Shown: positions 22,706 to 34,700 of the stretch, piece by piece
Layout: each line of letters begins with the position of its first letter
Position numbering within the stretch: the stretch's first letter is position 1
Source: Leguminivora glycinivorella
Taxonomy: Eukaryota > Arthropoda > Insecta > Lepidoptera > Tortricidae
Length of the DNA stretch: 64,000 nucleotides
Reading direction: 5' to 3'
Assembly (NCBI RefSeq): GCF_023078275.1
Contig: NC_062993.1
Coordinates: forward strand, 6,013,252-6,077,251
Notes under the pieces: generated by a model
Told to the model about the DNA's origin: nothing
What the model saw: only the letters and a program-made list of their open reading frames with translations
Database searches by the model: none
Program-made: the position numbers and the translations under genes

Positions 22706-23235
22706 TATCTAAATATGTGTCTAGATCGAGTCTGTATGTCCGTTATTTCACTAAGAATTTTCATGGCCTCGTTCCTACATTTAGAAATTTTGCAAGACCG
22801 TAGATTGACATGGGTTCAGATACTAATTATCCCTTTCTTATTCATGGCATGGCATTATCACTTTCGCCTATTTAGGGTTTTAAAATTCAAGTAATAATCT
22901 TATGCACTCAAAGGGATATCCGTTGTGAAAATTCTAGTAACTGCTACTTAGCAATTCTGAAGGTGGAGTCGATTTTACCCGAAGTAAACAGTTTCTCATT
23001 CTCACCCTTACCATTTCTACTCCACGTCCACGTGTTTTCGCTCTTCGGAAAACTGAGAAGAGTCATCCTTGGAAAACCCCGGTACAAACAAAAAGCAGAC
23101 AAGCTTTATATCTTGTTTACCTTGTTAGTGGAGACAAGTCGTAAACGGTTGCTCGCATTTATCCTCATTACTCCGATTTCTTGGAGAAAAATAAGAAACA
23201 ACACTAAAGTAGGTACCTAACCTACAGCAGCATAT

Positions 23236-23393
23236 CGACACTGGAAATTTCAAAAGTACCAACTAGTACCAAGTAAACAACATGAATCAACATTCGGATG
23301 AATTTTTCTTGTATTCTACCGATTAGCTAAAATATTTTTGGCGTAAGGGGCATTTATTTTTAAACTAGGTACATTTGAAATTTCCAGTATTGA
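23236..23393. mobile_element. MITE, CTGGAAATTTCAAA family
   Basis: The left end gacactggaaatttcaaaag then taccaactag is inverted at the right as aggtacatttgaaatttcca then gtattgac. About 158 bp, AT-rich, non-coding. The ends are not exactly defined. Confidence 0.75.
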
Positions 23394-24823
23394 CATAACA
23401 TAAAGACCCAAATAGTTACATTAGTTACCTATATCTGGCACGTCCTAGTCGATCATTGAAGACGTCTATGTCTAAATTATACTTCAAGTCTCATAAAGCT
23501 CTGCAATCGAAATCCCAATTGAAATTCTGTGACTAAAAGTTACTAAAAGGACTTATTGCACGTAAGCATATTGCTGTAGCCACATTTGTTCGATCGCCAT
23601 TGACCTTCCATTGACAAATAAAATATCAACCGTCAACTATTATTATTCGCAAAAAGTCAAACATAACCGTCGTCAAACCGGTCGGAAGGCATAAACATTC
23701 TTTCCATCCGTCATCAATAACGTTTCAATAGTAATCGTAATGTTTCTCACGTATTGATGACTCAAGTCAGTACGGAATTTGGACATTGAAACTTTGGTTT
23801 TGTAGATTTTATCTGTGTCTATGCGTACAAGTAGTTTAAACTGTGACAAGTTGGCAAACACTCTTTTGTCATAAAAACGTTACAACTTTACAGCGCTGGA
23901 AGTCGCCAGCAATATGCTGAGCTGAGGCCATTTCGTGGCTCTTCATATTCTATCTGTATCTCTCGAAAATTGTTTATTGTCTGTGCGCCTACGGATAAAC
24001 CATTATTATATTCTATTTTTTTTTTGGTAAGTGCTTATGCACAGCTTTTCTTTAGTCTCTCCCCGTGTTCATAAGATTTTGCAGCTTCTTACCAACCAGG
24101 TCAGGACAGGGAATGCAGATTCAAAGAGTCTAAAGCTAGAAATAATGCCGGAAATAATTCAGAAAAGTCCCCTAAAAAGCAAAGAGTTGGTCAAGAATTC
24201 AAGATCTGGCAGCGCAAGACTGATCTTCTCCGGACTGACTGACTTTTCTTCAACCTAGGTTAGAGAGTATGAAGATTCATAATACCTACTCTCTGTATTT
24301 TTTATATTATTTAAATTCGTTATATCGACTTACACCACAATCCACATCTGCCAACATAATTAAACATGCTAAACGCTAACGCTACGTTATCTAAGCCTCT
24401 GCCACACACAGACAGCGTGGGCGTATGTTTACGTTTTTTGCAACCGTTTAGCACAGTTTAGCGCCACGCAGTGCTTGAGCAAAGTTGGCGGTTAATTGCT
24501 CTTGAAATGTTTTTTTTTTATTCTTCCGGTCAGGCGAAGATCGTAATTTTGAGTGGGAATTTCCGCCAGAGTCGCGGTTAGTGACGCTACTATTTTAAAA
24601 CGTAATGATCTTACACGCTTGGGTTAGAAAATACGGGTTTGATTGTATCGAATCGAATCAAATCTTGGCGGCAGAAAAAGGAAGAGCATTTTACTACGAT
24701 GTACAGATGCATGGTATACAGATTGAGGAATTTTGGTAAAAATTCACCCCTGTGAGAATGTTCTAGACTCTAAATCTCAAATCGCTTCTTCGTCTTCAGT
24801 CGCTTTCAATGTTCCGCTGGAGA
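23394..24823. other. No gene supported
   Basis: AT-rich. A 75-residue plus frame at 24031-24258 has no recognisable family and no splice context, and a minus frame at 23673-23861 is unremarkable. No repeat noticed apart from short T-runs. Confidence 0.45.
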
Positions 24824-24952
24824 CCAGGCAGGCAAGTATGGTCGCGCGATAAATGATAAAACATCTGGCCGTCCCAATCGCACTTATTAATAGTGCAATA
24901 GGGACGGTCTGATGTTTTATTATTTATCGCGCGACCATGCTTGCCTGCCTGG
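24824..24952. mobile_element. Hairpin MITE, near-perfect palindrome
   Basis: ccaggcaggcaagtatggtc then gcgcgataaatgataaaaca on the left is matched by tgttttattatttatcgcgc then gaccatgcttgcctgcctgg on the right, with a loop around cttattaatagtg. Arms are about 60 bp with only a few mismatches in 129 bp. If transcribed it would give a long hairpin RNA resembling a small-RNA precursor. A half copy lies at 19355-19412. Confidence 0.88.
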
Positions 24953-27900
24953 TTCCTTCTTTTCCTCGCCAAGTCTCGTGCAGTTTTCATTGCATACCAT
25001 ACCTACCATTATTTTCAGTATTTTGAGTACACCGTCTAATAGTAAGAAACATAGAAACTAAGAAATAATAATATTAATAATATAGACCAGGGACCGTAGG
25101 GAGAATTGAAAGGTTTGGGAATTTAAGATGTACTAAAATCGGCTCCGATTAAGTTTTTCTGTTATCTTGCTTAAATGAAGTATTTTGTCTTTAAACTTGG
25201 CCTCAAAACGTATACTCAAGATTACTAACAAAAACGGTCTTTTTAGTTCAAATTCTGAAAGTTTTTGCGTTCGCGTGACAATGGACAATGTGGATCAAAG
25301 TAATTTGTTTTAATGGAATTAATTTAGTCTAATCTTGTCTCGTAATTGAATTAATTTGCAATTATTTACTTACGAGTCAGTGAACTTTTTCGCATATTCG
25401 CACACGATATTATGTTGTTAACTTATAAGCATATATTTATGGTAGGTATGTATTTCATTTTGGCTGAGCTCTTAAGGAATATGCATATTCTTTTTGTCAA
25501 ATCTTGCTCTCCTGCTATATGTAGGTACATATGCTACTGATATTTTATCTAACATATCGATTCCTAGACATTCCAACTATTCCAAAGACTTCATTTTAGC
25601 ATAGTTAAACTTTTTTTAATGAATCCTGATTCTTGACGACCTGATGTCATGTTAGTGAGAAGATTGAATTCTAATAGTGATAATACGAAGTTAGCAACAA
25701 CGATTTTACTTTTACAGCACATGATGACGTCGAACAACATGTGTAGGAGGCTAGGAGGCGAATTCCGAAGATTATCTAACAAAAACTGGTTCTAATTTGC
25801 ATCATCTCGGCATTGGTGCTGATTACCCACATTACCATGTTGTCTGTTGAATCATGCGGATTCGCGGAAGGAACCTTGATCTGGGGTAAATGTGCCATAA
25901 TTAGGTTAATTAGTGACATTCGGAAGCAAGGACTTCATTTCAGGACCAAGTGGTGATGTCCATCACTACATGTAACACTTTCTGTGGATCGTGTCCTTTC
26001 TTTCTGCGTTTGTGTTTTATAGTTTAGAGAGCCTGTAGATTTGGATTCTCCTACAGTTAATCAAAATCTTTATTTTTGGTCTTTATTCTTGGATCTAAGG
26101 AATGGAATGCGCTCCCATCGTCGGTGTTCCCAGAAAAATATGTCCTCGCTCTCTTTAAAGCAAGAGTGAATAGGTTATTACTGAATCGGTGAGCGCCATC
26201 TTAGACTCTGTCTTCACTTTCACTTTCCACCATGTGCGACTAGGGCCATCGCCGATCAGTCCACAAAAAAAAAAACTTATTTTATTACGAAAATGACTGA
26301 CTTTCTCGTAATAAAATAAGTTTCCGAAGTCGAAGGCGGCGATTTGACAAGTCTCAAGAAATTTTGGACCGATTGCTTTTATCTCAGAGATTCCACTTCT
26401 AATACATTGATCCAATGTGCTTTGCTTCTCACTCTCCCACTAAAAACAAAAGCCACATATTAGACAAGTGGAATACCATGCAAACGTTGATCCCTGATAT
26501 CTTGTACAAGTTGTCGCTCCAACTTATTTGTGAACTTTTCTAGCGCATGCATGCTCCTGCGTCTCATTAAATATCGCCACGGTGACAAAGACATTAATAA
26601 CTTTCATGGGTCATCTCATATAGTTCAATTGTTATTGAAACAAGATACTTGATTAGATGCTTACTGCATGTTACTTTATATTTACGGCATCAACCATTCG
26701 CACAAGTCACAAATCACAATGTGAACTTCGCGCGAGCCAATATAGAAACCATTCGTTCATTTATTTCCTATTTCATTCTGCTGGTGCCATTTCGTCAATC
26801 ACTGACTTCCGAAGCGTGCCTACTGACTATCCGTGACCTGCTGTAGGAAAACGTATCGCAGTGCTTTGAAACTAGGTGGGTTTTCTTAGAATGATGTCTC
26901 TTCACCAAGAGTTTTGTATTCACATCAGAGGCTTCTAGTATAATTTGACTGAGAGATGTTACTTTTGTCTTCGATTTTGTAGTCACGTTATGGCTAAAGA
27001 TGGAGAAGGGATCTAGTGGAACTCATGTTTTTTTCGGAAAAAACAGACGGGGGCAACAAAAACTATAATTTGTAGTATGTATTAAGATATGGGATGTCGG
27101 TGGCCGATTCTAAAGTTCTTATGTAATGTTTTGATGATAGTAACATTAATATAGGTAAACTACAAACCGCCTACCTTTGTCTGTGTTGCTTCTTTATTTT
27201 GTATTGTATTGTAAACTATCTAGGAATAGGAGACTCAGAAGGGACTCCATCGCCGCAAAGAGGCAATGATTTCACTTCACTATATTATATGAGTATATAA
27301 TTTCATGATCTGACATGATTGCTGATGAAGCAAAGACATAATTTCAAATTTGAAAGTTTGCAGGCCTCCTAACAAGCTTTTACTCAACTGGTCCATAATA
27401 ATGGCAACCCTTTGCGAATGCCTAGAACGGGGAGTTCGGATTGATGATTTCACAAATTGACTTCGTTGGCATGCCTCCAGCTATTGTTGACCAACCGTTC
27501 GGGTCGACGAACGCACCAATTTGCCTGCTTCAAATGTTTGTCTAATCAAAAACGAGACGTTGACAGTTTCATATCGTGTTCTTGGTCAATAGGTACAGCT
27601 ATCAATTATACCATCGCAACTGTCACATGACTCGCACGGTAGAGCCACTTCATAAAATGACAACAATTCGTGAACTGACACAAACCTTCAGCATCGTTTT
27701 GTTTCTAAATTTTATATTATGAATGCGTAAAAAAACGTTCTATCTTAACTACTTGGTATATTAAAGTAGTTTAATCATTGGTAATAGTCGTTGCTAAAAT
27801 TGCTGAAACAATATCAAGTTTATTCTCACCGAAACTGTATAGTTCTGAAACTTCTGAATTGATATAACTTCTGTCTATAATAAGCAGCAAAGTTTTTCTG

Positions 27901-28200
27901 AAGTTGTAATTTGTAATTCTAAAAGTAATCAAGTAATCGTAAGGCCTCGAACCATCGACTCTGAAACTAAATTACTTAATTTGAAAGTAGAACGCGCAGT
28001 TATGACGGAAATCCGTTAAGTACAGCGTTAAGACAAGCTTTAATGGCTGACCTTGACTTGGTAACTGCTAATAATTTATTGCTGGAAAGTGGCATTGAAC
28101 ACATGATTTAACACAATACGGATATAAGGCTGTATAATATTGGATTGCATAGTTTGCATAGTGCATACCATTTTTGTATTTATTAGGTGTTAATAATTGA
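24953..28200. other. No gene supported (one hairpin at 26274)
   Basis: More than 3 kb of AT-rich DNA. Frames of 60-86 residues at 25591-25782, 26155-26415, 26649-26846 and 26795-26986 show no family features; the 26155-26415 frame spans the hairpin. Nothing else seen. Confidence 0.45.
26274..26322. repeat. 17-bp inverted repeat (hairpin)
   Basis: aacttattttattacga and its exact complement tcgtaataaaataagtt, separated by 15 bases. Isolated, so it may be a remnant of a small palindromic element. Confidence 0.75.
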
Positions 28201-28400
28201 GTTGTCAAAGCGGACCCCAGGATTCCATAAGCCGTGGCAAATGCAGGGATAACGCAAGGAGGTGTAGGTGTTGATCCCTATAATGAGGTTGATATGAATG
28301 CTCAAAGGTTAACTGGAAGAGATCCCTTAAAGGGATAAGTTCGCCTTTGTAATAGTGACAAGCTCTTTTTGTTGTGTGTTGTATTATTTTCTGGTACAAT
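28201..28400 (+). mobile_element. LINE 3'-end fragments
   Basis: The first part reads KADPRIP then a stop in one frame (aagcggaccccaggattcca), followed by taagccgtggcaaatgcagg, the kind of end seen on lepidopteran non-LTR retrotransposons. Next comes gttaactggaagagatccct then agttcgcctttgt, a 3' UTR phrase related to the inverted one at 61090-61200. No RT core is present. Both assignments lean on memory of the families. Confidence 0.55.
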
Positions 28401-29150
28401 AACTTTTACTACTACTACTACTATGAATGTTTCATAATTCCTTCACGCATAAAGGGTGTACCTATGAGCTGTGTTTACACTATTTACACGATACTCATTA
28501 TCATTAGTCACATTATTTTGAAATTCAACAATATTATTTCGAGATTAAACGTTTTCTTGTACCTCTTAGGACGATCCTTTCAGTATTGTGTTGAATTCAA
28601 TACCTACATTTTAAATTGAACTGAGGTAAGACATTCATTTAATAGTTTACGTCTTCATTGGTTGTTTCAGACTGCTTGTATCCGAACCCACGCATTCGTT
28701 ATTGTGTGGGTGATACAACCTATAATGTTATTGTTTTCGTTTGTAATTGCAAATAAATAAGTTTTATAACAGGTAGATTTCGTATTGAATTTCTGTTTTA
28801 TAAATAGCTATAATTAATAATGAAAATTAAATCGACTAGAGGTAGCAATTTTTGCAGAGTGGATTATTGGTGGTAATAAGATAAGACCACAGACAGACGG
28901 ACCGTGAGACGACTGGAACCACACGCTGACTGCTCACCAACTGCATATTAGTGTCCATGCAAATTACAGTCAGATTGCAGTCCGCCTATAGTCTGTAGGT
29001 CTGTACCAGTCCTTACTAGCATGAACTGTCTTGGAAATTAGAATGAGTTTGTTCTGGTATCTGAGATCAATCCTTGAGCTCGGTAAGCAAGACTATAGTC
29101 ATTGAGTAATTATTACTTCGTATAGAGGAGCTATAGCAAACAACGAACGT
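28401..29150. other. No feature seen
   Basis: AT-rich sequence without recognisable repeats. The 81-residue frame 28374-28619 is low-complexity and continues from the LINE tail. Confidence 0.45.
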
Positions 29151-29290
29151 GTCACCGCCTGTAAGCTGAAGGCGGGGCGAGGGGGCGGGGTGTTAACCAA
29201 TGGCCTGCTTCCGTAACGTCGCAAGCGCTACGATTTTACTCGACGCTTACGACGTTTCGGTCGCGATGATGAGCCCTGCATAGAGTACAT
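29151..29290. other. GC-rich patch with CCAAT-like word
   Basis: ggcggggcgagggggcgggg, then aaccaatgg, then tcgacgcttacgacgtttcg. GC boxes followed by a CCAAT-like word resemble promoter DNA, but no transcript structure downstream supports a gene. An ordinary GC-rich repeat is an equal possibility. Confidence 0.3.
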
Positions 29291-29330
29291 AGATTAGAAG
29301 TCGTAGTATAGAAGTGACATGGGTTTACAT

Positions 29331-29607
29331 GGGCATTTTTTTTAATTTATGACTCTCAAATTAGCGTGAGTTATTAACAAAAAACATAAATCGCTGTTAC
29401 TTTTGTAACGACAATCAAGCTTGAAATCTGTATTTAAAACTAAACTTTTTTCACGTTCTGAATTTAGATTATAGCTTAGTATAATTTACATAATTAAAAC
29501 AAAACGATGTTTTTATTGAAATTCCATGCTTAATTATCGTTGCAAAACTGACAGGGATTTAACTTTTTTTTAACAACTCTGTGAGTCCCAATTTTTTTTA
29601 AATGCCC
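29331..29607. mobile_element. Long palindromic MITE, GGGCATTTT family, copy 2
   Basis: The left end catgggcattttttttaatt then ctcaaattagcgtgagttat pairs with the right end taacaactctgtgagtccca then aaatgcccaca. TA flanks both ends (tta|catggg and cccaca|ta), so a TA target is likely. Same family as 22418-22705. Non-coding. Confidence 0.82.
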
Positions 29608-29704
29608 ACATATAAAGCTGCATACGGACTGAGCGTACATGTGTACACGTAGCCGCAACTGGATATTAGTTATTTATGTGTCATTTGCATAATGGTAGGA
29701 TTGG

Positions 29705-29764
29705 TAGGCATTAAAACATGAGTGTTGTTTTTGTTGTGTTAATAACATGAGTGTTTTAATGCCT
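29705..29764. repeat. Short palindrome
   Basis: taggcattaaaaca at the left is inverted as tgttttaatgccta at the right, with acatgagtgtt present directly on both sides of the centre. A small isolated hairpin. Confidence 0.7.
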
Positions 29765-29814
29765 AATTATGTATAGTCGCATACATAACTTTATCTACAT
29801 CCATGTATGTATGC

Positions 29815-29894
29815 GCGCGTGTTTATCGTCCCATAGAAAATTTGAATTTCGCGCGTTTTTATACTCTCATAATTTGCTTGACCGTCTACCTACC
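29815..29894. mobile_element. Half copy of the TAGACGGTCAAGC MITE
   Basis: cgtcccatagaaaatttgaa, then ttttatactctcataatttg and cttgaccgtcta match the right half of the elements at 35551-35686 and 36587-36707; the left half is missing. Confidence 0.65.
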
Positions 29895-30749
29895 CAAATT
29901 CATTCAGGCAGGTTAGGTACTGCACTTACATTTACATACTCACATGAAATTCGACACGCGTATTGAGAATCTGTTATAGACGGACATGTCGGAAAACTGT
30001 GCAATTCTGACAATAATAATTAAATAACCTTTTTTGCGTCGATAAATAATAAATTTAATGTATGATAGGAAACTTGAACTAACTTGCGATATTGTCACGT
30101 CTACTTTTGTTGCATTTTTTAGTCTTTGGTTTCAACGAAACATGGCTGCCGCAACATGGCGCATCGGCATGAGTTTATATTGATACATTTTTTTTAAAGT
30201 AAGCGTGTTTAAACAAAAATGCAGTAAACCTACGTATGATAAGTCACTCCTTGGCTTTTGTTAGATTTTCCTGAGCAGTTTCTACAGTACCTTACTACAC
30301 ATGACGGCATTATTTAGACGAAATATTTTTCATTGCGATACGAAGACTATAGTTAGTATTTTTTATCGAATAGGTACTACTACTACTAGGTAGGATCACA
30401 GAAAATATAATAAGATAGATATGAAGTGACTAGTTAGAAGTGTTAGAAGTAGAACCCTTCACTCAGTTACTAGTCCTTATCTAAAACCCGTATTTAAATC
30501 GCAGCCCGTGTCACAAGTTAGCATATAATGATCGTTATTATATCTCAAGCGAGTTTGCAAACTACGAGTTACGACCCACTAAAACATTTCAAGCGTGTAG
30601 CTGATCTATCATTGACGGAATGGCTGTGGAACCTGTGGATACCTACTCTAATTCGTAAAAACTTTTTTAGGTATAGTTTACGATTATAAGATATTTGAGG
30701 GTAAAAATACAAAAGGTGGTTTTTGTCCGCTTTGGCTACGAATCCCAGG
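29895..30749. other. No feature seen
   Basis: AT-rich, with a short tactactactac run at about 30375. No gene or element recognised. Confidence 0.45.
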
Positions 30750-30756
30750 CTTTGGC

Positions 30757-30990
30757 CACACCTCGGACACTGGCGATCAAATAATTATATGAAAGAGGCG
30801 CGTTCCTAGCACACAGTCTAAGCTCGTATAGGTGAACGCGTACTAAGCTTGTATGAGTGAAATATGACAGGTCGACTGTTCGCGTTTTTGACAGGCGGTA
30901 ATTGTGAGGTAACCGAGAGGGGGTGGGCTGCACTTTCAGCGGGGAGCGGGAGTGGCCATACTGTACGACAGTATTCTTTATTATACTGTG
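30757..30990 (-). mobile_element. Unclassified 7-bp-TSD element, copy 2
   Basis: Starts cacacctcggacactggcg, ends ttattatactgtg, and is flanked by exact ctttggc (30750-30756 and 30991-30997). 234 bp. The minus strand stays open across the element: HSIIKNTVVQYGHSRSP ... YRLSKTRTVDLSYF ... LRLCARNAPLSY. A 31-bp internal segment is tandemly duplicated (gctcgtataggtga against gcttgtatgagtga). Confidence 0.9.
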
Positions 30991-30997
30991 CTTTGGC

Positions 30998-31609
30998 GTA
31001 GGCACTCGTTTTACATCTGAACTGCCAACTCAGATCACGAGGCCCTACTGGTATTAGTTCGCTATTCTCACGATGTTTTCCATCACCGAAAATCGACTAG
31101 AAAAGATAAAAAACTCATTAGTATAAGCGGGATTTGAAGTTACGACTTACGACCCCGTAGACGTGATTTTCGGATTGAATTTTTAATGCGTTATGCGTCT
31201 CTTTTCCTCAAATAATGCAAGTGCAACAAAGAGTGAGACGAATACCATTTCCGCAATAACACAGACTGGTCATTATCAGTGAATGGCCGTCGTTATCTCC
31301 GTCCTCGCTTTGAGTGCCGTTTAGTTACTGCTAATTCACTTATGAGTGCTTCGAGCTATGATTATGAGTCTTATGACAGTTATGACGGAGCTGATCATAC
31401 TAAACGATTCATTATAATAGCAGAGGCTTGAATGTTAAAGAGAATACGCTGCTGTATCGTCGTTATTGACCGAAGCGACATCGTTGATCGCAGGTCTACG
31501 GTTTAACTCGAGTATTGCCTGTATGCCCGATTTTTTCTTCGGATAGGTCGCAATTCTCAACCAATCCTCGTTAAATTTAAGCTAAGGCTCTCATGACTTG
31601 AAGTACTAA
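30998..31609. other. No feature seen
   Basis: No gene or repeat recognised. Confidence 0.45.
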
Positions 31610-31803
31610 GTGCAAGGCCTGAGTGGACGCTCGGAGCAGGGCGTTCAGCGTGCATCAAGCGCCGACACAGGACACTTGTATATGAGCTTCAATTGTTTCA
31701 AATGCCCGCCGCACGCCCCGACCCGCTGCACACCGTCCGCCATTTGTACTTTTTTTTAAATTGTGCAATAAAGTTTAAATAAATAAATAAATAAAAATAA
31801 AAA
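31610..31803 (+). mobile_element. LINE 3' end with (AAAT)n tail, fused to a dispersed repeat
   Basis: gcctgagtggacgctcggag then catatgagcttcaattgttt-like words resemble, inverted, 61546-61670. They are followed by gtccgccatttgtacttttt then gtgcaataaagtttaaat and (AAAT)n at 31765-31800. The latter matches the minus-strand fragment inside 61091-61340. No protein remains. Confidence 0.65.
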
Positions 31804-32250
31804 TCAAAGATGACGGCTTAAATATATATGGGCATTTTTTTTACACTAAAGTTTTCCACTTTCCCGTTTTGTATCACGAATTTTTTTGTAGACATGGGTA
31901 TTTTTTACGCAATTCATACTCAGAAATCTCAAGAATCGCGAGCTCGAATTTCGATCCTGATAGGAATAAACAAAGTAAAAAAATGTCCCAAGATTTCACA
32001 TACAGCTCCTTTTTCGAACCTTCCATTCCGTTACCGCCATACAAAATGTATAAATAAAGAGTGGTAACGTAAAAAAAAAAACCTTGGGACATTTTTTTTC
32101 TCCTATTAGGATTGAAATTCGCGATTCTAAGTGGAAAACACATAAAAATTTCCAAATCTAAAAAAAAAGTGGGGTGGACAACTTTGAAAAAAATGGCCCA
32201 TATGGGATATCGGTCCTACATCCGATATCGGATCGGATAATAAAACGCAC
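31804..32250. mobile_element. ATATCGGAT MITE copy with a large insert
   Basis: The left part caaagatgacggcttaaata and the right part gggatatcggtcctacatcc then gatatcggatcgga correspond to 8344-8462. Between them lie about 370 bp with their own inverted pair, gtcccaag (31983) and cttgggac (32083). Overlapping frames on both strands here are by-products. The insert boundaries are unclear. Confidence 0.55.
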
Positions 32251-32842
32251 TTACAGTAGGAGATTTTCACTTTACCGTTTTGTATCGCGAATTTATACAG
32301 TTCACAGAGTTATACTTATGTTGATTTGTATAGTAAAAAATTAAAATGGTTCTAAACTCACTACAGGGCATAATGTTTCTAAGTTTTCTAACAGTTAATT
32401 AGTGGATCATAAAACAACGTTACAAAGTGTTACAACATAGTCATTATCAATCGTAACATGAACGTAGACTGTTATCTCATGACCTTGCTCTCGCTAGAGC
32501 TTAAAAGCTCATACTTCGTAATTAGTTATAGCAATTAGTTTTTAAATTAGTTTCCATAAAGACGTAGACTAGTACGTTCTAGAATGTGGCCCATACTTGT
32601 CGCGAAATTCTCTTTTTTTAGCAAATCAACATTCAAATTGTGTCTCTTAAGTCTTAACTTGAAACTCGGGTGAATCGACTCTGCTATAGGGCTGATTATT
32701 TTTCAGATTATATATATATATTTTTATACACATCAACCTTAAAGCCCCCGATTTATCCGAGTTTGAAGTTTGTGACACAATTTAAACAATGACTGCACAA
32801 TTGCCACACAGTCGCGTACTCTCATGTTTATGGCCTGCAGCA
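32251..32842. other. No feature seen
   Basis: AT-rich, with an (AT)n run at about 32706-32722. No gene recognised. Confidence 0.45.
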
Positions 32843-32962
32843 GGCCTAGCACATGATTGTCGCGAGGGTATGTCGCCGCGAGATAGACTACCCGTTCTAT
32901 ATGTAATTAATACAGTTAGAAGAAGACATGTCATCTATTTTGCGACAATCATGTGCTAGGCC
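32843..32962. mobile_element. MITE, GGCCTAGCACATGAT family, copy 2
   Basis: ggcctagcacatgattgtcg and its exact inverse cgacaatcatgtgctaggcc apart from one base next to the arm. The interior shares gtcgccgcgagatagactac with the inverted strand of 11287-11420. 120 bp. Confidence 0.85.
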
Positions 32963-33329
32963 TACTGACGTTTCAAACGTGACGTTACGTTCACTCCCAT
33001 AGACAACCAGGAAATGTCAACGTTTGACCAAATTACCGGAGTTATTCGTTAAATTTCAAACATAAATGTGTCTTTGATTCTGCACACCACACGTCACAAC
33101 CTGTTTTTTTATTCACTACTTCATATATTATCTAAATATGACACAGGTCAAAGGCAAATTCCCATTTAAAAAACCTGTCTTTTACTTTTTTTCAATTATA
33201 AATGGGCTTAATCTTGGCCACAGACTAGCCAATGCCAAAGACATGGCCTACGATGGAGTGAGCTCGCCCAGAAAATGTCTGTTCACCATATATTTGAAAA
33301 AAACTATGGTCATTGAATAACTACTACAT
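32963..33329. other. No gene supported
   Basis: The 60-residue frame 33138-33320 has no recognisable domain. Nothing else seen before the large repeat block. Confidence 0.4.
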
Positions 33330-33499
33330 ACACAGAAAAAAATGGTTTTTTGAAACAAGAACCAGATGTGTTTCACCTAATATTTCTTGATCTCAAATAT
33401 ATATATCTTGAAATAAGATAATCTCACTAACGTTTCAAAAATTTAAAATTCTTCATATTCAAGACCGAAAATCTTGGATGAAAGCAAATATTATTTGAG

Positions 33500-34700
33500 T
33501 CAAAATTTATATCTCAAATCAAAACTAATTTATTTCTCACCTGAAGAATGATTAAGCAGATTTGATTTAAGAATTCATTCTTGTGCCAATATAGAGTCAA
33601 ACTTAGCTCAAGATTACATTTAAATCTCAAATGAACAACTGAAAAGTATTCAAGCAAGTAATATATTACTTGATAGGAGATATTATTTAGTTCACCCAAG
33701 AATTATTGAAATATTCAGCCAAGTATGTAGACATTCTAAAATCAAGTAATATATTTCTTGGTAAAAGATTTTACTAGTTTCATTCAAGATCTAGTTATAT
33801 TTACAATCAAGAATTTACAAAATCTTAAAGCAAGTAATATATTTCTTGGTAAAAGATATTACTAGTTTCATTCAAGATCTAGTTAAATTTACAATCAAGA
33901 ATTTAAAAAATCTTAAAGCAAGTAATATATTTCTCGGTAAAAGATATTACTAGTTTCATTCAAGATTCTGTTAAATTAACAATCAAGAATTAGAACAGTC
34001 TAAAAGAAAGTAATATATTTCTTGGTAAAAGATATTACTAGTTTCATTCAAGATCCAGTTAAATTTACAATCAAGAATTTAAAAAATCTTAAAGCAAGTA
34101 ATATATTTCTCGGTAAAAGATATTACTAGTTTCATTCAAGATTCGGTTAAATTAACAGTCAAGAATTAAGACAATCTAGAAGCAAGTAATATATTTCTCG
34201 GTAGAAGATATTACTAGTTTCATTCAAGATTCAGTTAAATTAATAACCAAGAATTAAGACAATCTAAAAGAAAGTAATATATTTCTCGGTATTAAAAGAT
34301 ATTACTAATTTCATTCAAGATTCAATTAAATTAACAAACAAGAATTTAGACATTCTAAAAGCAAGTAATATATTTCTCGGTAGAAGATATTACTAGTTTT
34401 ATTCAAGATTCACTTAAATTAACAATCAAGAATTAAGATTATCTCAAAACAAATAATATACTTCTCGGTAAAAGATATTACCAGTTTTATTCAAGATTCA
34501 GTTAAATTAACAATCAAGAATTTAGACATTTTAAAAGGAAATAATGAATTTCTCGGTGGAAGATATTACTAGTTCAATCAAGATTCGGCTAAATTAACAA
34601 TCAAGAATCAGAAATCCTAAAAGCAAGTACCTAATATATTTCTCGGTAGAAGATATTACTAGTTTCACTCAAGATTCAGTTAAATTAACAATGAAGAATG
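33500..34700 (+). repeat. 88-bp minisatellite (left array)
   Basis: The word agtaatatatttct recurs with starts near 33745, 33833, 33921, 34009, 34097, 34185, 34273 and 34364: 88 bp apart, with one 91. The unit runs aagatattactagtttcatt, then caagattcagttaaattaac, aatcaagaattaaga and ttctcggtaa. About 11 clear copies, with diverged ones before 33700 and after 34540. Very AT-rich, with no coding potential. Confidence 0.93.

Noticed and set aside
33500..34700. CRISPR-like array
   Set aside because: Units are contiguous 88-bp tandem copies without unique spacers, and the genome is eukaryotic.
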